64,000 bases of DNA from Amnibacterium sp. CER49 (GCF_029846255.1 NZ_JARVWQ010000001.1:1-64000); one strand, 5' to 3'; positions 45,096 to 53,697 are shown, counted from the stretch's first letter. The notes: a model not told the origin generated them from the letters alone. Made by a program: numbers and translations.

Positions 45096-45602
45096 TCAGA
45101 CCGCGGAGCGGTGCAGCCAGGTGACGGACGAGGATCCCATCGCGTGACGGAAGGGCTCGAGCTCGTCGTCCCAGGCCTGACCGAGCGCGAGCCGCAGCTC
45201 ACGATGGAGGTCGATGACGCTCGTGCCGGCGACGTCCATCGCGGCCCGGATCCGGTCCTCGGGGACCACGACGTTGCCCGCCGCGTCGGTCTGGGCGTGG
45301 AAGATGCCGAGGTCGGGGGTGTGCAGCCAGCGGCTGCCGTCGACGCCGTCACGGGCGTCTTCGGTGACCTCGAAGCGCAGGTGCTCCCAGCCGCGCAGCG
45401 CCGAAGCGATGGCGGCACCGGTGCCCGGCGCGCCCTCCCAGTAGTAGTCCGTGCGCATCGCTCCGCGAAGCACAGGCTGATCAGCCCAGGTGAAGCTCAC
45501 GGCACGGCCGATCGCGCGCCCGGCCGCCCACTCGACGTGGGGGCACAGTGCACGCGGCGACGAGTGCACGTACAGCACGCCACGGGCGGAGGTGGTGACC
45601 AT
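45096..45602 (-). CDS. DUF3145 family protein
   Basis: A 168-aa protein of the DUF3145 family, restricted to actinobacteria, function unknown. Family landmarks are GVLYVHSSPRALCPHVEWA at the N-terminus, WEHLRFEVTEDA and the LGQAWDDELEPFRHAMG C-terminal helix. GGAGG lies 8 nt before ATG 45602. Neighbouring the fab operon is common in this family's genomes, but no functional link is shown. Confidence 0.95.
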   Translation of the reverse strand: MVTTSARGVLYVHSSPRALCPHVEWAAGRAIGRAVSFTWADQPVLRGAMRTDYYWEGAPGTGAAIASALRGWEHLRFEVTEDARDGVDGSRWLHTPDLGIFHAQTDAAGNVVVPEDRIRAAMDVAGTSVIDLHRELRLALGQAWDDELEPFRHAMGSSSVTWLHRSAV

Positions 45603-45686
45603 GGATTCGTCCTCCGTTCGAACAGATGCGTCTTCCCCAACGACCTGGTGAACGGTGCGACCCGATGCCACCGATATGAAATTAGC

Positions 45687-45704
45687 GGAGCCCTATCCGG
45701 CTCC
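45687..45704 (-). terminator. hairpin between the MDR and DUF3145 genes
   Basis: GGAGCC, 6-nt loop, GGCTCC on the minus strand, followed by GCTAATTT. Modest stem; may end the MDR transcript. Confidence 0.4.
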
Positions 45705-45769
45705 CCGGAAGTATGGCCGACGACACGCCGGAATCGCAAGGAGATCGGCGCGCCGTCGGCGCGACCCCA

Positions 45770-46729
45770 TTACGGGAGCAGCGCGAGCTTGCCTCCCGGG
45801 TGCCCCTCGGCGAGGAATGCGAGCGCCTCGCCGGCCTCCGCGAGCGGGTACGTTCGCGCGACGGGCACGACCAGCTTGCCCTGCGCGGCGAGCTCGACGA
45901 GCCGCGCGCGGATCTCGTTGCGGAACCGCGAGCTCTCCGGATCGCTGCCGCCGACCGCGTGGAAGCCGTCGCGCTTCGCGCGAGCGAAGCCGGCGATGGT
46001 GACGATGCGGTCGGCCGGTACGAGGGCGAGCGACACGTCGGCCGCCTCGTCGGTGCCGATGCAGTCGAACGCGCCGTCGATGCCGTTCGGCGCGAGGTCG
46101 CGGACGCGCTGCTCGAGGCCGCTCCCGTAGGCGACGGGGATGCCCCCGAAGCGCTGCACGGTCTCGAAGCTGCGCTCGCTCGCCGTGCCGATCACGGAGA
46201 CCCCGACCTCGGCCGCCTGCTGGAGGAGGCTGACACCGACGGCGCCGGACGCGCCGTGCACGAGGATCGTCTGCCCGCGCTCGACCGGGACGACGCGGAG
46301 CATGTCGGCGGCGGTGGCACCGACGAGCAGCAGGTTCGCCGCCGACGGGAAGTCGAGCGCGTCGGGCTTGGCGAACACGTTCGCCGCCGGCACGGTGATC
46401 GCCGAGGAGTAGCCGCCGCTCACGCGGAAGGCGAGCACCGGGTCGCCGATCGCGCCGCCTCCCGTGGCGATCTCCGTGTCGGCGCCGATCGCGGCGATCA
46501 CTCCCGCCACCTCGTAGCCCGGCCGGATCGGCAGCTTCGCCTCGTCGCGGTTCGGGCCGGCCGAGAAGCCCTTGAAGTCCGCAGGGTTCACGCCGGCGGC
46601 GCGGACATCGATCGTGACCTGGCCGGGGCCGGGCTGCGGGATCTCGACGTCGACGACCTCGAGCACGTCGGGGCCGCCGTAGCGGGGAGCGAGGACCTGG
46701 CGGGCGGACAGCGGGGCGTCGAGCGTCAT
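45770..46729 (-). CDS. NADP-dependent MDR oxidoreductase (quinone oxidoreductase-like)
   Basis: A 319-aa medium-chain dehydrogenase/reductase without the structural zinc cysteines, of the quinone-oxidoreductase branch. The N-terminal GroES-like domain has AAGVNPADFKGF and RPGYEVAGVI. The cofactor fold has ILVHGASGAVGVSLLQQA, and ASERSFETVQRFG after it suggests NADP preference. Substrate unknown; such enzymes reduce quinones or enones. It is 36 bp downstream of the polymerase-like gene on the same strand. Confidence 0.92.
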   Translation of the reverse strand: MTLDAPLSARQVLAPRYGGPDVLEVVDVEIPQPGPGQVTIDVRAAGVNPADFKGFSAGPNRDEAKLPIRPGYEVAGVIAAIGADTEIATGGGAIGDPVLAFRVSGGYSSAITVPAANVFAKPDALDFPSAANLLLVGATAADMLRVVPVERGQTILVHGASGAVGVSLLQQAAEVGVSVIGTASERSFETVQRFGGIPVAYGSGLEQRVRDLAPNGIDGAFDCIGTDEAADVSLALVPADRIVTIAGFARAKRDGFHAVGGSDPESSRFRNEIRARLVELAAQGKLVVPVARTYPLAEAGEALAFLAEGHPGGKLALLP

Positions 46730-46765
46730 GACAGCGATTCAACTCCGATCCCGCTGCGCACGCGT

Positions 46766-48457
46766 TCAGGTCGCATCGCTGTAGCGCTCGACGACGGCGA
46801 CGTCGAGCGGGAAGTCGACGGGGAAGTCGCCGAACAGCAGTCGCCCCGCCGCCGCCGCGGCCTCCCGCACCGCCTCGGCCGCCTCGTCGACGAGGTGCTC
46901 GGGCGTGTGCACGAGGACCTCGTCGTGGAGGAAGTAGACGAGGTGCGGGCGCTCCGCGAGGCGCCCGGCGCCGAGCGCCCAGAGCCGGCGCCGGAGGTCG
47001 GCGAGCCAGCAGAGCGCCCACTCCGCAGCGGTGCCCTGCACCACGAAGTTCCGGGTGAAGCGGCCGTGCTCGCGCGAGAGCGACCGTGCGCGCCGGACGA
47101 CCGCGTCCGAGGCGTCGAGGTCGGACGCGGCCGCCTGCGCAGCCCGCCAGGCGTCGGAGGGCGATCCCGATCCGCGGCCGAGCAGCGTGCCGACGACGGC
47201 GCCGCGCTCCCCCGCCCGCGCCGCCTGCTCGACGAGGCCGAGCGCCTGCGGGAACCGCGCGGCGAGCCGCGGCACGAGCCGGCCACCCGCCCCCTGGGTC
47301 GCGCCGTAGAGGGCGCCGAGCATGCCGTACTTGGCGGCGCTGCGGTCGGCCACCGCCCCTGTGGCGACGATGCCGTCGTACAGATCGCGTCCGCGGCCCG
47401 CCTCGGCCATCGACCGGTCGCGCGCGAGTCCCGCGAGCACCCGCGGCTCGAGCTGCGCGGCGTCGGCGACGACCAGCCGCCAGCCGGGATCCGCGACGAC
47501 CGCGCCCCGCACCTGCTTCGGCAGCTGCAGCGCCCCACCGCCGCGGGTGGCCCAGCGGCCGGTCGCGACCCCGCCGACGACGTAGTCGGGCCGGAACCGG
47601 CCGTCGGCGACCCAGGTGTCGAGCCAGTGCCAGCCGTTCGCCGTGTGCAGCCGGGACAGCTTCTTGTAGGAGAGGAGCGGCTCGATCACCGGATGCTCGA
47701 GGCGGCGGAGCTCCGACGACCGCGTCGTCTCGACGGTCAGCCCGGCCGCCCGCAGGGCGCGGACGAGCTCGACGGGCGAGTCCGGGTTCAGCCGCGGGGC
47801 GCCGAGCGCTTCGCGGATGTGTGCGACGAGGACCTCGAGCGCCTCCGGCCGCTGCCCGGACGGCACCCGCGGGCCGAGCAGCCCGGCGAGGATGCGCTCG
47901 TGCTCGTCCGCACGCCAGGGCAGCCCGGCCGCGGACATCTCGGCCGCGGCGAGCGCTCCCGCGGACTCGGCGCGGAGCAGCAGCCGCAGCGCACCCGGCC
48001 GTGGCGACGCCGCGACGACCTGCTGCTGGCGCCGGTGCTCGTCGGCGGCGGACACGTCGGCCGCGGCGCGGTCGAGCGCGAACAGCCCGTCGGCCGGGTC
48101 GGCCGAGGGCTCGTCCCAGCCGTCGCGAGGCAGGTTCGCGTAGGCGGGCAGCGGGACGGTCGTGCCGCGCAGGATGGCGCGGGCGAGGCGGACGTCGTGC
48201 GCCCGCTCCACACGGACGCCCGCGGCGAGCAGCGCCGGGTAGACCGCCGCGGTGTCCCAGACCCAGCGCACGCCGGCGGCCTCGAGCCCGGCCACCCGCT
48301 CGGGCAGGGCCGCGGCCGGCACGCGCTCGGCCGTTCCATCCGCCGCACCGTCGTCGGCGAGCGGCGTGAGCCGGTAGCCGTCGTCGTGCGCCTCGAGCGC
48401 GACCGCCGGCACCACGGCCGCAGCGGTCGCGTGGTGCGCGGGCGCGGTCAGGGTCAC
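46766..48457 (-). CDS. family A DNA polymerase-like protein (bifunctional 3'-5' exonuclease/DNA polymerase)
   Basis: A 563-aa stand-alone polymerase of the PolA family, present in many actinobacteria beside normal PolA. Motif A is DAAQLEPRVLAGLARD, the O-helix region is DRSAAKYGMLGALYG, and motif C is FLHDEVLVHTP, so the polymerase catalytic aspartates look present. The N-terminal third is where an exonuclease domain would be, but clear DEDD acids are not seen. GTG 48457 is set by TACGGT 6 bp upstream. A role in repair or replication is inferred from the family. Confidence 0.9.
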   Translation of the reverse strand: MTLTAPAHHATAAAVVPAVALEAHDDGYRLTPLADDGAADGTAERVPAAALPERVAGLEAAGVRWVWDTAAVYPALLAAGVRVERAHDVRLARAILRGTTVPLPAYANLPRDGWDEPSADPADGLFALDRAAADVSAADEHRRQQQVVAASPRPGALRLLLRAESAGALAAAEMSAAGLPWRADEHERILAGLLGPRVPSGQRPEALEVLVAHIREALGAPRLNPDSPVELVRALRAAGLTVETTRSSELRRLEHPVIEPLLSYKKLSRLHTANGWHWLDTWVADGRFRPDYVVGGVATGRWATRGGGALQLPKQVRGAVVADPGWRLVVADAAQLEPRVLAGLARDRSMAEAGRGRDLYDGIVATGAVADRSAAKYGMLGALYGATQGAGGRLVPRLAARFPQALGLVEQAARAGERGAVVGTLLGRGSGSPSDAWRAAQAAASDLDASDAVVRRARSLSREHGRFTRNFVVQGTAAEWALCWLADLRRRLWALGAGRLAERPHLVYFLHDEVLVHTPEHLVDEAAEAVREAAAAAGRLLFGDFPVDFPLDVAVVERYSDAT

Positions 48458-48463
48458 GCCGAC

Positions 48464-48469
48464 ACCGTA
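48464..48469 (-). promoter_or_regulatory. -10 of the leaderless polymerase-like gene
   Basis: TACGGT ends 6 bp before GTG 48457 on the minus strand. Confidence 0.5.
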
Positions 48470-48516
48470 GGCGGAGGCGACGACACCGCCCGCGGCACGG
48501 TGTCCGCGCACCGGCC

Positions 48517-48583
48517 GTAGGTGATCCGTCCTGGTGTAGGTGCGGAACGCGGTTTCCCACCTACACCGGGACGAAGTACCTAC
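48517..48583. repeat. 67-bp four-element palindrome (GTAGGT/ACCTAC)
   Basis: GTAGGTG at 48517 and 48536, then CACCTAC at 48558 and TACCTAC at 48577. Each pair is 19 bp apart and the whole is symmetric about 48550. The inner pair extends to GTGTAGGTG / CACCTACAC. It lies between the end of the DUF1684 gene and the start of the polymerase-like gene, both on the minus strand. It could be an operator, a terminator or a mobile palindromic repeat. Confidence 0.75.
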
Positions 48584-48614
48584 ACGCGGTAGCGGGCCGC
48601 TCGTCGAACGGGCG

Positions 48615-49451
48615 TCAGTGCAGGGGCTGGCCCTCGCGGTCGAGGACCTGCTTCTCCCCCGCCTCGATGCGGAACGGGAACCGGTTCTGCTTCGGAGGCA
48701 TCGGGCAGTTGAAGTTGTAGCTGAAGGCGCAGGGCGGCAGCACCGCGTAGTTGAAGTCGAGCGTGATCGTGCCGTCGGGGTTCGGCGCGAGGAAGAGGAA
48801 GCGCCCGACGCCGTAGGTGTCGTCGCCGCTCGTCGCGTCGGCGAACACGAGCTGGAGGCGGTTGCCGTCCCTGAACGCGGCGATGCGGTACTCGGTGCCC
48901 TCGAGCGTCACGACGATGTCGCCGGGCACGGGCAGCTCGCGCGTCGCGCCCTCGTCCTTGATGTGCGAGAAGCCGACCGTGGTGCCGGCGGGGTTCGGGG
49001 TGAAGCGCCCGGTGACGATCCAGCCCGGGTTGTGGGGGAAGGCGTCGATGCGGCCGAAGCGCTGGATGTCCTCCGACTGCGCGTCCCAGACCCGGAGCGC
49101 GTACTGGCCGTCCTCACCGCGGATGACGGTCCCGGTCGTGTGGTCGTCGAAGACGATGGCGCCCGGCGCCGGGTCGTCCTTGCCGCGCACCACGACCTGG
49201 CCGTCGACGAGCTCGCCGTCGACGCGGATGCCGTCGCTCGCCGAGGCGGTGAGGAGCAGGCCGGACTCGGCCTCGGGCCGCGGTGCCCACACGCCCGGCA
49301 CGCCCCAGATCGTCTGCTCCTCGCTGACCCACTGGGTGTTCACGAGGGCGAGGAACCCGGTCGGCGTCCGCACCGACTGCTCCCGGAGCGCGTGGAACCG
49401 CTCGTAGCGGTCTGCGGCGGTGGCGGGGGCGGCGGTCGCGGTGTCGGTCAT
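48615..49451 (-). CDS. DUF1684 family protein
   Basis: A 278-aa soluble protein of the DUF1684 family, function unknown, found in many bacteria. The family core includes a WGVPGVWAPRPEAESG segment, RVWDAQSEDIQRFGRIDAFP, and near the end the Cys-containing PPCAFSYNFNCPMPP signature followed by NRFPFRIEAGEK. No signal peptide. GGAAGGA precedes the ATG. It follows the S9 peptidase gene on the same strand after a hairpin. Confidence 0.94.
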   Translation of the reverse strand: MTDTATAAPATAADRYERFHALREQSVRTPTGFLALVNTQWVSEEQTIWGVPGVWAPRPEAESGLLLTASASDGIRVDGELVDGQVVVRGKDDPAPGAIVFDDHTTGTVIRGEDGQYALRVWDAQSEDIQRFGRIDAFPHNPGWIVTGRFTPNPAGTTVGFSHIKDEGATRELPVPGDIVVTLEGTEYRIAAFRDGNRLQLVFADATSGDDTYGVGRFLFLAPNPDGTITLDFNYAVLPPCAFSYNFNCPMPPKQNRFPFRIEAGEKQVLDREGQPLH

Positions 49452-49493
49452 CGTGGTCCTTCCGGAGGTGGGCGGGGTTGAAGGGAGGCAACG

Positions 49494-49521
49494 CGCGCGG
49501 GCGTGGTTCCCTTCCCGCGCG
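49494..49521 (-). terminator. hairpin after the S9 peptidase gene
   Basis: CGCGCGGG / CCCGCGCG, 8-bp perfect arms, 12-nt loop, starting 9 bp beyond the peptidase stop on the minus strand. Confidence 0.55.
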
Positions 49522-49529
49522 AGGCGGGC

Positions 49530-51449
49530 TCAGCGCTCGAGCGGCAGCACCGGCACGCCGGGCGGCGTGAAGCCGAGCACCTGACCGTAGAAGGAGAGGC
49601 ACGCCTCGCGCGAGGCGACGAGCGCGTCCCGGCCACGGAACCCGTGCGACTCGCCCTCGAACTCGAGGTAGGCGTGCAGGATGCCGCGAGCGGCGAGCGC
49701 GTCGCGGAAGGTGCGCGACTGGGCGGGCGGCACGACCGGGTCGTCCGCGCCCTGGAGCAGCAGCACGGGGACGCGGAGCCCGTCGACGTGGTTGATCGGC
49801 GCCCGCTCGGCGTACGTCGCGGCGGCCTCGGGGTACGGGCCGATCAGTCCGTCCGTGTAGTGCGCCTCGAAGTCGTGGGTGTCGGCGGCGATGGCGACCG
49901 CGTCGGCGACGCCGTAGAACGATGCGCCGCAGGCGAAGACGTCGGTCGTCGTGAGCGCGGCGAGCACGGTCCAGCCGCCGGCTGAGCCCCCCTCGATCGC
50001 GAGCCGCTCGGGATCGGCGATGCCGCGCGCGCCGAGCCCGCGCACCACCGTCACGACGTCCGCGACGTCGACGACGCCCCACTGCCCGTTCAGCCGCTCC
50101 CGATAGGCGCGGCCGTAGCCGGTCGAGCCGCCGTAGTCGATGTCGACGACGCCGATGCCGCGACTCGTGTAGTAGGCGTACTTCGCAGACAGCTGCGGGC
50201 CCACGTGGGTCGTCGGGCCGCCGTGCACGAAGGCGACGAACGGGGGCAGGGTGCCCTCCGGCGCGGTGTACGCGGGGTTCCTCGGCCGGTAGACGACGGC
50301 GTGGACGCCGTCGACCTCGTGCAGCTCCGCCTCGGGGAACACCTCGAGCGGCAGGCCCTCGACGCCGGCCCGGACGACGCGGAACACGCCGGTGGCGACG
50401 TCGAGCTCGCGGAGCGCACCCGGCTCCCCCGCCGCCTGGTCGATGAGGAGCGCGCGCCCCTGCCGCTGCGCCTGCCAGTCGGTGTACGAGCGGCGCTCGC
50501 GGAGCACGCGGGCCTCGCCCGTCGACGGGTCGAGCAGCGCCTGCTCGTCGGCGCCGAGCGTGGAGGTGAGCAGGAACCTGCCGTCGGGCAGCGGCAGGTA
50601 CCAGCGCAGCCCGAGCACCCACAGGGCGCCCCCGGTCTCGCGCTCCTCCGGGTGCAGCGGCTCCGGCTCGCCCCCCGCCGCGGCGACGCGGTAGAGGTTC
50701 CACCAGCCGGTGCGGTCGGAGCAGACCGCGAGCGTCGCGTCATCGAGCCACTCGGGCTGCACGACGGACTCGCGGCGATGACCGAGGAGCGTGCGGACAC
50801 CGGTCGCCCGGCCGTCCTCGAGCCGCGCGACGCGCAGCTCGGTGCCGTCCCACGGCATGTCCGGGTGGTCCCAGGCGATCCACGCGATCGATCCGCCGTC
50901 CGGGGAGATCCGCGGCTGGGCGAGGAAGCGGGACCCGCCGACGACGCTCGTGATGCGGCCGGGGTCGTCCGCGGCGGAGCCGTCGAGCGGCACGAGGACG
51001 ACGTCGCGCTCGAGATCGCCCGGTCCTTCTCCGACGTGCGTCTCGCGGACGGCGAGCACGTCGCTCCCGACCACGGACAGCCCCCCGAAGCGCATGCCGA
51101 GGCCGTCGGGCGTCAGCGGCACGGGCTCGGTGCCTGCGCCGTCGAAGCGGTGGAGGCGCTGGTCCTCGTACCGGACGAACGCGACCCCCGCCTCGCCCGC
51201 CGCCCACGCGCCCCCGCCGTACTCGTGCACACGGCTGCGGATGTTCCACGGCGCCGGCAGCAGCACCTCGGCGCCGTCCGGTCCCTCACGGTGGAGCGTG
51301 ATGCGACGCTCCCCCGGGATCGGCTCGGTCCACCAGATCTCGTCCCCCACGTAGGCGGCCTCGACGGGCTGGTGCGCCCCCTCGGCGACGTCCGCCGCGG
51401 TCAGCGGCGAACGCCACTCGCCGTACGGCGCCTCGATGCTCCCGGTCAT
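49530..51449 (-). CDS. S9 family serine peptidase (prolyl oligopeptidase/acylaminoacyl peptidase-like)
   Basis: A 639-aa cytosolic peptidase with an N-terminal beta-propeller (about residues 1-390) and a C-terminal alpha/beta hydrolase domain. The nucleophile is Ser489 in EGGSAGGW; the acid is Asp569 or Asp570 (GADDPVVP), and the His is His602 (GESHGF). FVHGGPTTH is the oxyanion region. ATG 51449 has TACGGT 6 bp upstream (51456-51461), so it is likely leaderless. Substrate specificity cannot be told. It diverges from the LexA-controlled small gene. Confidence 0.95.
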   Translation of the reverse strand: MTGSIEAPYGEWRSPLTAADVAEGAHQPVEAAYVGDEIWWTEPIPGERRITLHREGPDGAEVLLPAPWNIRSRVHEYGGGAWAAGEAGVAFVRYEDQRLHRFDGAGTEPVPLTPDGLGMRFGGLSVVGSDVLAVRETHVGEGPGDLERDVVLVPLDGSAADDPGRITSVVGGSRFLAQPRISPDGGSIAWIAWDHPDMPWDGTELRVARLEDGRATGVRTLLGHRRESVVQPEWLDDATLAVCSDRTGWWNLYRVAAAGGEPEPLHPEERETGGALWVLGLRWYLPLPDGRFLLTSTLGADEQALLDPSTGEARVLRERRSYTDWQAQRQGRALLIDQAAGEPGALRELDVATGVFRVVRAGVEGLPLEVFPEAELHEVDGVHAVVYRPRNPAYTAPEGTLPPFVAFVHGGPTTHVGPQLSAKYAYYTSRGIGVVDIDYGGSTGYGRAYRERLNGQWGVVDVADVVTVVRGLGARGIADPERLAIEGGSAGGWTVLAALTTTDVFACGASFYGVADAVAIAADTHDFEAHYTDGLIGPYPEAAATYAERAPINHVDGLRVPVLLLQGADDPVVPPAQSRTFRDALAARGILHAYLEFEGESHGFRGRDALVASREACLSFYGQVLGFTPPGVPVLPLER

Positions 51450-51455
51450 GGCTCC

Positions 51456-51461
51456 ACCGTA
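51456..51461 (-). promoter_or_regulatory. -10 of the S9 peptidase gene
   Basis: TACGGT ends 6 bp before ATG 51449 on the minus strand. Confidence 0.5.
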
Positions 51462-51506
51462 GAAGAGCCGGCGTGTCCGTCCGTTGCGACCACCGGCCGA
51501 CCGATC

Positions 51507-51535
51507 TACAGTGAGGACTCGAACACGTGTTCGAG
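51507..51535 (+). promoter_or_regulatory. SOS promoter: -10 plus LexA box
   Basis: TACAGT (51507-51512) is followed by the perfect 18-bp palindrome CTCGAACACGTGTTCGAG (51518-51535). This contains TCGAAC-n4-GTTCGA, the actinobacterial LexA box, placed over the expected transcription start. Repression by LexA and induction by DNA damage are expected for the gene at 51552. Confidence 0.87.
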
Positions 51536-51551
51536 CGGACGGAGGAGCGGC

Positions 51552-51818
51552 ATGGACTTCACGACGACGTGGGCGGATCGCGCCGCCGAGCTCCGGACCG
51601 CCGACGGGGTCCCCGAGCGGCTGGTCTGGCACGCCCGCGAGTACCGGGTCACCGACGAGCCGACCCGCATCGAGGACGCCCTCGGCACGCTGCTCACGCA
51701 TCCGCTGCCCGTGCGGGGGTGGCGCTTCCAGGGCACGAGCGACGCCGCGGCCGAGACCCTGGTGTTCGACCTGCTCTGGTGCGACGGCGGCTGGCGGGTG
51801 ATCCGCACCTACCGCTGA
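51552..51818 (+). CDS. SOS-controlled small protein, DUF6504-like
   Basis: An 88-aa protein under a LexA box. ATG 51552 has GGAGGA 7 nt upstream. The pattern PERLVWHAREYRV...RGWRFQG...CDGGWRVIRTYR resembles small DUF6504-type domains found with the ImuB/DnaE2 mutasome of actinobacteria; this family call is from memory of the pattern and is moderate at best. No membrane segment, no cysteine cluster; Trp- and Arg-rich. No other mutasome gene is nearby, so it is a solo SOS gene. Confidence 0.82.
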   Translation: MDFTTTWADRAAELRTADGVPERLVWHAREYRVTDEPTRIEDALGTLLTHPLPVRGWRFQGTSDAAAETLVFDLLWCDGGWRVIRTYR

Positions 51819-51883
51819 GGCGCTCGACCCTGCGGGTTTCGCCCTCGCCGTGGTGTCCGGCGCGGGAACGGGGTCCCGCGTCC

Positions 51884-51889
51884 TAGCCT
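51884..51889 (+). promoter_or_regulatory. -10 of the coiled-coil lysozyme-like gene
   Basis: TAGCCT ends 6 bp before GTG 51896; leaderless arrangement. Confidence 0.55.
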
Positions 51890-51895
51890 GACGCC

Positions 51896-53029
51896 GTGCG
51901 GAAGAGGGGACCTCGGCCTGCGCTCGCGGTCGTCGCGGTGGCGCTCGCCGTCGGGCTGACCCCGCTGGCGTTCGGCGGCCGCGCCGACGCCGCCCGTGCG
52001 GGCGACCCGACCTGGGCCGAGGTGCAGCAGGCGAAGCACGACGCCGCCGCGAAGGCCGCTGAGGTGAAGAAGATCCAGGGCCTGCTCCGCGAGGCGCAGG
52101 CCGGCGCGGCGCGGGCCTCGGCGGCGGCGGTCAAGGCGGCGGCCGCCTCGGCGCAGGCTCAGGCGCAGGTGCAGTCGGCCCAGCGCACGCTCGACGGGCT
52201 GCGGAGCCAGGCCGCCGCCGCGAAGGCGAAGGCCGAGAAGGCGAAGCGCACGGCGGCCGCGGTGGCGACCCAGCTCTACCGCGGCGGCGACCCGACGCTC
52301 TCGGTGTGGCTCTCCGGCAAGGAGTCCGGCGCGCTGCTCTACCAGCTGGGCGCGCTGTCCCGCATCGGCGACTCGTCGTCGGCGCTGCTGCAGGCGGCGG
52401 TGCAGGACGAGCGGAGCGCGCAGGCGCTCACGGCGCAGGCGGATGTGCAGGCGCGGATCCGCGACGAGCTCGCGAAGAAGGCGAAGGCGCTCGCCGACGC
52501 CGCGCACGCAGCGCAGGTCGCGGCCGACAACCAGGTGGCGAGCACGAAGCAGCGCGTCGCCGACCTGCAGGCGAAGCTCGCCCAGCTGCAGGACCGCGCC
52601 GCGTCGCTCGAGGAGTCGTACAAGGAGGCGCAGGCCGCCAAGGCCCGAGCCGCTGCGGCGGGCGCGGGCGGCGGGGCGAACGAGACCCTCGGCGGCGGCG
52701 GCGGGGCCGGCTCCCTCTCCCCTGCGGGCGCGCAGAGCTACGCGGCGGGCCGGATGGGTGCCTACGGCTGGGACTCCTCGCAGTTCAACTGCCTCGTCAG
52801 CCTCTGGAACATCGAGTCCGGCTGGCGCTGGGACGCCTACAACGCGTCGTCGGGCGCCTACGGGATCCCGCAGGCGCTGCCGGCTGACAAGCTGTCGAGC
52901 GCGGGCTCCGACTGGCGCACCAGCTCGTCGACGCAGATCGAGTGGGGTCTCGGCTACATCCAGGGGCGCTACGGCACCCCGTGCGCGGCCTACTCGTTCG
53001 AGACCTCGCACATCCCCTACTGGTACTGA
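51896..53029 (+). CDS. secreted coiled-coil protein with lysozyme-like C-terminal domain
   Basis: A 377-aa exported protein. A signal peptide (RKRGPRP, hydrophobic core, cleavage after ADA near residue 34) is followed by a long Ala/Lys/Gln coiled coil (about 40-255) like those of NlpC/P60 proteins and EnvC, a Gly-rich linker, and a C-terminal lysozyme-like domain of the aggregation-promoting-factor type. The last has SLWNIESGWRWDAYN with a candidate catalytic Glu, SGAYGIPQALP and GLGYIQGRYGTPCAAY. Probably cleaves or binds peptidoglycan. The disulfide pair near 299 and 364 fits an outside location. Confidence 0.9.
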   Translation: MRKRGPRPALAVVAVALAVGLTPLAFGGRADAARAGDPTWAEVQQAKHDAAAKAAEVKKIQGLLREAQAGAARASAAAVKAAAASAQAQAQVQSAQRTLDGLRSQAAAAKAKAEKAKRTAAAVATQLYRGGDPTLSVWLSGKESGALLYQLGALSRIGDSSSALLQAAVQDERSAQALTAQADVQARIRDELAKKAKALADAAHAAQVAADNQVASTKQRVADLQAKLAQLQDRAASLEESYKEAQAAKARAAAAGAGGGANETLGGGGGAGSLSPAGAQSYAAGRMGAYGWDSSQFNCLVSLWNIESGWRWDAYNASSGAYGIPQALPADKLSSAGSDWRTSSSTQIEWGLGYIQGRYGTPCAAYSFETSHIPYWY

Positions 53030-53071
53030 GCGCGTTCCGTCGGCGCGGTGCCGGGAGCCGGCCGCCGATCG

Positions 53072-53575
53072 TCAGCCGGACAGGGTGCGGTAGGCGCTCC
53101 GGTAGTAGACGAGCGGCGAGTCGTCGTCGAGGCCGGGCGCCTCCAGCGCGCGGACGCGACCGACCACGATCACGTGGTCGCCGCCGTCGTGCACCGCGTG
53201 CACCGCGCATTCCAGGTGCGCGAGCGCGCCGGGCAGCAGCGGGTTGCCGAGCACGCCGGGGCGCCAGTCGAGACCGGCGAACTTGTCGCCGCCGCTCACG
53301 GCGAACCGGTCGCTCAGGTCGCGCTGGCCCGAGGCGAGCACGTTGACGGCGAACCGGCCGGTCCGCTCGATGCGCGGCCACGTCTTCGACGTGCGCGCGG
53401 TGCTGAGCAGCACGAGCGGCGGGTCGAGCGAGAGCGAGGAGAACGACTGGCAGGTGAGACCGGCAGGACCGTCCTCGGTGCTGCCCGTGACCACGACGAC
53501 GCCGGTGGCGAAGCGGGCGAGCACGGAGCGGAAGTCCGCCTCGTCGAGCGTCTCCGCCGTGCCCGGTTCCGTCAC
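53072..53575 (-). CDS. flavin reductase domain protein
   Basis: A 167-aa FMN-binding flavin reductase-like protein (HpaC/RutF type), which supplies reduced flavin to a monooxygenase or reduces flavin itself. Motifs: FATGVVVVTG, GLTCQSFSSLSLDPPLVLL (flavin phosphate region), RFAVNVLASGQ, and the HLECAVHAVHDGGDHVIVVGRV segment. GTG 53575 has TAGCCT 6 bp upstream. No matching monooxygenase is adjacent; the FMO-like gene at 56.3 kb would not need a separate reductase. Confidence 0.94.
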   Translation of the reverse strand: MTEPGTAETLDEADFRSVLARFATGVVVVTGSTEDGPAGLTCQSFSSLSLDPPLVLLSTARTSKTWPRIERTGRFAVNVLASGQRDLSDRFAVSGGDKFAGLDWRPGVLGNPLLPGALAHLECAVHAVHDGGDHVIVVGRVRALEAPGLDDDSPLVYYRSAYRTLSG

Positions 53576-53581
53576 CGCACC

Positions 53582-53587
53582 AGGCTA
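53582..53587 (-). promoter_or_regulatory. -10 of the flavin reductase gene
   Basis: TAGCCT on the minus strand, 6 bp before GTG 53575. Confidence 0.55.
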
Positions 53588-53634
53588 CGGCGTGCTCCTG
53601 CCGCCCCCCGGTCGTGGCTGTCGCGGGGAGACGC

Positions 53635-53697
53635 CGAAGGGCGGCCGCCCGGTCCCGGCGCACATGGGGTGCGCCAGGAGCGGACGACCGCCCTTCG
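53635..53697 (-). terminator. terminator of the Rpf-like gene
   Basis: Outer arms CGAAGGGCGG / CCGCCCTTCG (10 bp perfect) enclose an inner hairpin GGCGCA / TGCGCC. It starts 13 bp past the stop of the Rpf-like gene on the minus strand. Confidence 0.75.
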
